Source: Thermoanaerobacterium sp. (GTDB lineage: Bacteria; Bacillota; Thermoanaerobacteria; Thermoanaerobacterales; Thermoanaerobacteraceae). Taken from it: DNA of 9,256 bases. Below are positions 6,316 through 9,256 of this stretch, piece after piece; within the stretch, counting starts at the first letter, position 1; every line of letters begins with the position of its first letter. The notes under the pieces were generated by a model. The model did no database searches. It saw only the letters and a list, made by a program, of their open reading frames with translations, and was not told where the DNA came from. The translations under genes and the position numbers were made by a program. Location of the stretch: the NCBI GenBank assembly GCA_029960905.1, contig JASBVU010000052.1, positions 1-9,256 of the forward strand, in the 5' to 3' direction.

Positions 6316-6716
6316 ACGTCTTTTTTCTTTTGTTGAGGTTCGGCATTCTTTTCTAATTTTTTGTTCATTTTGCATTTTCCATCAAAGATTGCGCCTTCGT
6401 CGATAATGAGATTTTGCACTTCTATGTCACCATATACTTTCCCTGTCGATGTTATCTGAACTTGATTTTTTATTGTAAGATTTCCAACTATCTCTCCTGA
6501 AACTGAAATATTATCAGCTTTTACATCAGCTTCTATTTTTGAATTTTCTCCGACTATTAAATTGCCTTCTACTTCAATTTTTCCAGTTATGCTTCCATCA
6601 ATTCTCATCGTGCCCTGAGAAACAATGTTTCCTTCTATCTTTGTGTTTTTGCCGATTATTGTATCGATTTTATCAGTATTTGCATCGAATGTATTAGCAT
6701 CTTTTCTTTGAAACAT
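6309..6716 (-). CDS. Bactofilin (polymer-forming cytoskeletal protein)
   Basis: Bactofilins form nucleotide-free filaments of right-handed beta-helix subunits and position cell-wall enzymes. The 135-aa protein has the usual plan: a short polar N-terminus (MFQRKDANTFDAN), a core at about 18-116 made of short repeats (IGKNTKIEGNI, MRIDGSITGKI, VEGNLIVGENSKI, ISVSGEIVGNL, VQITSTGKVYGDI, LIIDEGAIFDGKC) and a lysine-rich charged tail. The start is ATG 6714-6716, with a very strong AAGGAGGTG 4 bases upstream; the frame is open 17 codons further and would overlap the upstream gene. It is the second gene after the M23 endopeptidase, 40 bases downstream. Bactofilin next to an M23 peptidase is a known recurrent pairing in bacteria, where the filament localises the hydrolase. 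It ends in a shared bidirectional terminator. Confidence 0.93.
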   Translation of the reverse strand: MFQRKDANTFDANTDKIDTIIGKNTKIEGNIVSQGTMRIDGSITGKIEVEGNLIVGENSKIEADVKADNISVSGEIVGNLTIKNQVQITSTGKVYGDIEVQNLIIDEGAIFDGKCKMNKKLEKNAEPQQKKKDVK

Positions 6717-6731
6717 GGTACACCTCCTTCT
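6717..6731 (-). promoter_or_regulatory. Strong ribosome binding site fixing the bactofilin start
   Basis: On the minus strand AGAAGGAGGTG (6731-6721) ends 4 bases before ATG 6716. It is a near-complete complement to the 16S rRNA tail and rules out the longer reading frame that starts inside the M23 gene. Confidence 0.75.
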
Positions 6732-6756
6732 ACATTTTTGTGCAATAATCAACGCG

Positions 6757-7671
6757 TTACTTGCCAAGATATTTCATAGGGTCTACTGGATTGCCATTTA
6801 ACCTTATTTCAAAATGTACATGTGGTCCCGTGCTGCGACCAGTACTGCCTGATTTTGCTATGACATCACCCCTGTTTACAGTTTGTCCAACTTTTACTAA
6901 TAATTGAGAATTATGCCCATAAACAGAAGTGATTCCATAACCGTGATTAATCATGACCACATTTCCATATCCAGAAAGCCATCCTGCATAGGTTACAATG
7001 CCTTTTCCCGCTGCTTTAACAGGTGTGCCATATCCGACGGCAATGTCTATTCCAGGGTGAAATTCTGCGCTTTCGCCATAAGGGGAAGTACGACTTCCGA
7101 ATGGTGATGTTATAGGTCCTACAACAGGATATGATGATGGCAGTGATGCGAGATAATCCAATCTTTTGCTTATATCATCTATCAGAGCCTTGTATTCATA
7201 TGTTTTGTTATCTATTTCGCTCGAAAGCTCATTTGTAGTTTTTTCATCCAAAGTTAAATCCCTTGAATCACGTGTTATACCGCCACGGCTCGTTTCTGGT
7301 GAACTTAGGCCCACCATTCGCCTGACTTTTTGTTCTAACTCGTCAAGGCTTTTCATTTTGTCACTTAATTTCTTAGCATTATCATTAAGCATGGCGATCT
7401 TTTTGTCTTGAGATTGGTTTAAGTCCTGCATTTCTGCTATTTTTTGATTTTTTTCTGCAATTATCTTATCCTTTTCATGAACTGCGGCATAAAGATATGT
7501 GTATTTTCCTGCAAAATAAAAAAAGGTTGAAAACAAGCCTATCAAAAGTACTGCTGCTGCAAATATATAAGCTTTTAAAGCAGATCTCTTTATTTTAAAG
7601 CTTTTTATGTCTTTTTTAGAGTTTGGCACAACCATGATATTTATGTACTCATCTTTCTTTTTTATATGCAT
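6757..7671 (-). CDS. Membrane-anchored M23 family metallopeptidase with coiled coil
   Basis: A LytM-type zinc endopeptidase that cuts peptide cross-links in peptidoglycan. Residues 1-30 are a basic cytoplasmic part, about 31-55 form one membrane helix, about 64-118 a charged coiled coil (EKDKIIAEKNQKIAEMQ and onward), and about 183-304 the M23 domain. The zinc and catalytic residues are all there: H205 and D209 in HPGID, H253 in YGH, H284 and H286 in HVHFE, so it should be active. The layout, one helix then coiled coil then extracytoplasmic M23, resembles SpoIIQ-like and LmdC-like proteins. It is the first gene of an operon with bactofilin, which probably positions it. ATG 7671 is the only sensible start, but GGAGGAGGTG ends 12 bases upstream, longer than usual. 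A sigma-H-type promoter lies 42 bases upstream. Confidence 0.92.
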   Translation of the reverse strand: MHIKKKDEYINIMVVPNSKKDIKSFKIKRSALKAYIFAAAVLLIGLFSTFFYFAGKYTYLYAAVHEKDKIIAEKNQKIAEMQDLNQSQDKKIAMLNDNAKKLSDKMKSLDELEQKVRRMVGLSSPETSRGGITRDSRDLTLDEKTTNELSSEIDNKTYEYKALIDDISKRLDYLASLPSSYPVVGPITSPFGSRTSPYGESAEFHPGIDIAVGYGTPVKAAGKGIVTYAGWLSGYGNVVMINHGYGITSVYGHNSQLLVKVGQTVNRGDVIAKSGSTGRSTGPHVHFEIRLNGNPVDPMKYLGK

Positions 7672-7712
7672 TTAATCCAATAACACCTCCTCCATAAAAT
7701 AGCCAATTAACT

Positions 7713-7741
7713 ATATTCTACATAAAGTTTAAAATTCCTTC
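7713..7741 (-). promoter_or_regulatory. Sigma-H-type promoter candidate for the M23-bactofilin operon
   Basis: On the minus strand GAAGGAATT (7741-7733), an 11-base spacer and GTAGAATAT (7721-7713) match every position of the Bacillus sigma-H consensus as I remember it (RnAGGAwWW, 11-12 bases, RnnGAATww). It is 42 bases upstream of the M23 ATG. Sigma-H drives the start of sporulation in Firmicutes. The consensus is degenerate, so this is strong but not proof. Confidence 0.55.
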
Positions 7742-7750
7742 TTTGATAAT

Positions 7751-7767
7751 AAATTAACAATTAATTT
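7751..7767. repeat. AT-only inverted repeat in the M23 / glycosyltransferase divergent region
   Basis: AAATTAA (7751-7757) and TTAATTT (7761-7767) flank CAA. It lies upstream of the sigma-H-type promoter and before the glycosyltransferase gene, so it could be an operator for either. With only A and T in the arms, chance is likely. The rest of 7768-7848 holds the ribosome site and no clear promoter. Confidence 0.2.
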
Positions 7768-7848
7768 GAAGGTTTTTAAAATTAGCGAAATGTAGTTTTT
7801 TTGAATATTATGAGTACAAAATTAAAAAATTTCACAGGAGGTATTTGT

Positions 7849-8853
7849 ATGTCTACGATTATATATCCACCTACTATTCACTTTAACTGGCTTTATCAGA
7901 GACCACAGCAGATACTGAGCCGCATGTCTGAAAGGAATTATACAGTTTACTACGTTAACAAATCTTTTGATGACAGCTACAGTAGAGGAATAATAGAAGT
8001 AAAGAAAAATTTGTACATTGTAAATGGTGTAGACATTGGAAGTGTAAAATTTAAAGAGACTCCTATAGTATGGATATCGTATCCTCCAAATTACAATTTT
8101 TTAAAAATGTTTAAGAAAAAATATGTGATATTTGATTCTATAGATTATCCTTCAGAAGAATTTACAGAATGGAAACTTAATTTTGAAGAAGTGCAGAAAG
8201 CTGCCAATATAGTATTTGCTTCATCTGAAAAACTATTTAATATAAATATTAAAGTCAATAAAAGGACTTTTTTGCTGCCAAATGGTGCAGATTTTGAACA
8301 TTTTAAAAAAGCAAGTGAAATTTTTTCAGAAAGACCTATTGATTTGCCTAAAGATAATCCTATAGTTGGTTATATAGGAGCATTGGCGACTTGGATAGAT
8401 TGGGATTTGGTGGATTATATTGCTTTAAAATGTCCTAAGTATAATTTCGTGTACATTGGTCCAAATTTGAATACAAGCAAAGTGCCGATTAGAGAGAACA
8501 TTTTTTATTTAGGAGAGAAAAGATATGATATTCTTCCGGAATATTTACAGTATTTTGATGTGACTATAATTCCTTTCAAAGTGACAACGATGACTGAAGG
8601 TGCTGATCCAATAAAAATGTATGAATACTTAAGCGCCGGAAAACAAATTGTTTCTTCCAAATTGCCATCTATTATAAAATGCGAGGGTATTTACACTGCC
8701 GATAATGAGGAAGAATTTGCATATTTGATAAAAAAGGCTATTGAAAATATTGACGTTGTGAGAAAGGAAAGGCTTATGGAAGTAGCACGAGAAAATTCCT
8801 GGGATAGAAGAGCAGAGTACGCCGATAGGATTATAAGATATTATTTGATATGA
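7849..8853 (+). CDS. GT4-like glycosyltransferase (teichuronic acid TuaH-like)
   Basis: A 334-aa cytosolic protein with the two-lobe GT-B plan and no signal peptide or membrane helix. The N-terminal lobe begins IIYPPTIHFNWLYQRPQQIL; the WLYQRPQQ stretch is typical of a set of glycosyltransferases close to Bacillus TuaH. The C-terminal lobe shows VGYIGALATWIDWDLV at about 173-188, FVYIGPN at about 200-206, and a sugar-nucleotide loop DPIKMYEYLSAGKQIVSS at about 253-270, where E259 is the likely second Glu of the retaining GT4 motif. The donor and acceptor cannot be read from sequence; a surface or secondary cell wall polysaccharide is plausible given the neighbours. ATG 7849 has AGGAGG 7 bases upstream; the frame is open 16 codons further without a good site. 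It is divergent from the M23 gene and appears to stand alone. Confidence 0.85.
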   Translation: MSTIIYPPTIHFNWLYQRPQQILSRMSERNYTVYYVNKSFDDSYSRGIIEVKKNLYIVNGVDIGSVKFKETPIVWISYPPNYNFLKMFKKKYVIFDSIDYPSEEFTEWKLNFEEVQKAANIVFASSEKLFNINIKVNKRTFLLPNGADFEHFKKASEIFSERPIDLPKDNPIVGYIGALATWIDWDLVDYIALKCPKYNFVYIGPNLNTSKVPIRENIFYLGEKRYDILPEYLQYFDVTIIPFKVTTMTEGADPIKMYEYLSAGKQIVSSKLPSIIKCEGIYTADNEEEFAYLIKKAIENIDVVRKERLMEVARENSWDRRAEYADRIIRYYLI

Positions 8854-8871
8854 CCTGACTTACAGGTCATA
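8849..8871 (+). terminator. Hairpin at the end of the glycosyltransferase gene, probable weak terminator
   Basis: A 9-bp perfect stem TATGACCTG (8849-8857) / CAGGTCATA (8863-8871) with a 5-base loop; the TGA stop is inside the left arm. No T run follows, so it may protect the mRNA end rather than terminate by itself. Confidence 0.5.
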
Positions 8872-8905
8872 CATAAGTAAAGTCAATTTAACTCGTACAT
8901 TTATT

Positions 8906-8932
8906 AAAGATTAATTTGCGATAATAATCTTT
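8906..8932. promoter_or_regulatory. Inverted repeat over the -35 region of the last gene, candidate operator
   Basis: AAAGATTA (8906-8913) and TAATCTTT (8925-8932) are perfect inverted arms 11 bases apart, centre to centre about two helical turns. The right arm covers the -35 position of the promoter at 8943-8951, which suits a repressor site. It has no T run and lies away from the upstream stop, so it is unlikely to be a terminator. Confidence 0.35.
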
Positions 8933-8942
8933 GAGAAAAATA

Positions 8943-8951
8943 TGATATAAT
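8943..8951 (+). promoter_or_regulatory. Extended -10 promoter for the last membrane protein gene
   Basis: TGATATAAT is a perfect extended -10 (TG, one base, TATAAT) 41 bases before TTG 8993. The hexamer 17 bases upstream (AATAAT, 8923-8928) is a poor -35. Confidence 0.55.
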
Positions 8952-8992
8952 TATTCAAAAAGAGATATATAAGATATTTAGGAGTTGTTAGC

Positions 8993-9256
8993 TTGAAAGG
9001 TATTTTGCTGGGAGTAATTTTATCTTTAATTACTGTTATTGCGAATGTCGCTTTAAATGGAATATATTCTACATACGTAAATTACAGCAATTATTTTTTT
9101 ATTGCAGGATGTATTGTAGGGCTTATTGGAGGTTTTTTGTATGTATCATATTGGTTTAACGATATGAGGACGATTAGCAGAATATTTAGAAATCTTGAAC
9201 TTCCTGAAAAAAGATATGATTTTATTTATATGACTCAATGGGGAAAAGTATTATTG
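8993..9256 (+). CDS. Small membrane protein of unknown function (3' truncated by the window)
   Basis: The frame starts at TTG 8993 with AGGAG (8980-8984) 8 bases upstream and runs open for 88 codons to the window edge. It begins MKGILLGVILSLITVIANVA, a first membrane helix, then a short loop and a second helix at about 38-56 (FFIAGCIVGLIGGFLYVSY). A cytoplasmic-looking part with FNDMRTISRIFRNLELPEKR follows. I do not recognise the family; the two-helix N-terminus recalls small DUF-type Firmicute membrane proteins, but I cannot name one with confidence. It has its own promoter and possible operator upstream, so it is not part of the glycosyltransferase transcript by design. Confidence 0.7.
   Translation, partial: MKGILLGVILSLITVIANVALNGIYSTYVNYSNYFFIAGCIVGLIGGFLYVSYWFNDMRTISRIFRNLELPEKRYDFIYMTQWGKVLL

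Noticed and set aside
6717..6767. Longer bactofilin frame overlapping the end of the M23 gene
   Set aside because: The extra residues (SNALIIAQKCRRRC and neighbours) do not look like a bactofilin N-terminus, and a near-perfect ribosome site points to ATG 6716.

Overview
The window looks like chromosome from a low-GC, spore-forming, S-layer-bearing Firmicute of the Clostridia. The support is very AT-rich DNA, strong AGGAGG-type ribosome binding sites, several TTG/GTG-start possibilities, two CotF-like spore coat genes, an SLH-domain surface hydrolase and a sigma-H-like promoter. My best guess is Thermoanaerobacterium or a close relative; this comes from general recognition, not from a search.

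Layout. At 1-103 (+) is the tail of a membrane protein, followed at once by a long-chain polyprenyl diphosphate synthase (113-1072, +). A 16-bp hairpin separates it from the convergent isoaspartyl dipeptidase gene iadA (1118-2287, -). A MocR-type regulator (2395-3826, +) is divergent from iadA and shares a 107-bp control region with it, but it carries a frameshift at about 3424. Next come a two-gene spore coat operon (3913-4095 and 4107-4640, +) and a secreted glycoside hydrolase family 18 enzyme with three C-terminal SLH domains (4750-6294, +). Converging on that gene is a two-gene operon on the minus strand: a membrane-anchored M23 endopeptidase (6757-7671) followed by a bactofilin (6309-6716). 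Divergent from that operon is a cytosolic GT4-like glycosyltransferase (7849-8853, +). The window closes inside a small membrane protein gene that starts with TTG at 8993.

How the genes fit together. Much of the block from 3913 to 8853 concerns the cell envelope or spore: coat proteins, a spore-hydrolase-like N-acetylglucosaminidase tethered to the S-layer, a peptidoglycan endopeptidase paired with the cytoskeletal polymer bactofilin, and a glycosyltransferase. The M23-bactofilin pair is preceded by a match to the Bacillus sigma-H consensus, which suggests expression at the start of sporulation. The iadA/MocR pair is a separate catabolic unit for isoaspartyl peptides, with a plausible shared operator.

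I see no CRISPR array, tRNA, rRNA, insertion sequence or riboswitch. No gap between genes exceeds about 180 bases. I did not find a convincing new multi-gene system. The points most worth a second look are the broken regulator, the Lys-to-Glu metal ligand in IadA, the SLH-for-LysM exchange in the hydrolase, the sigma-H-type promoter and the repeated design in which stop codons sit inside terminator stems.
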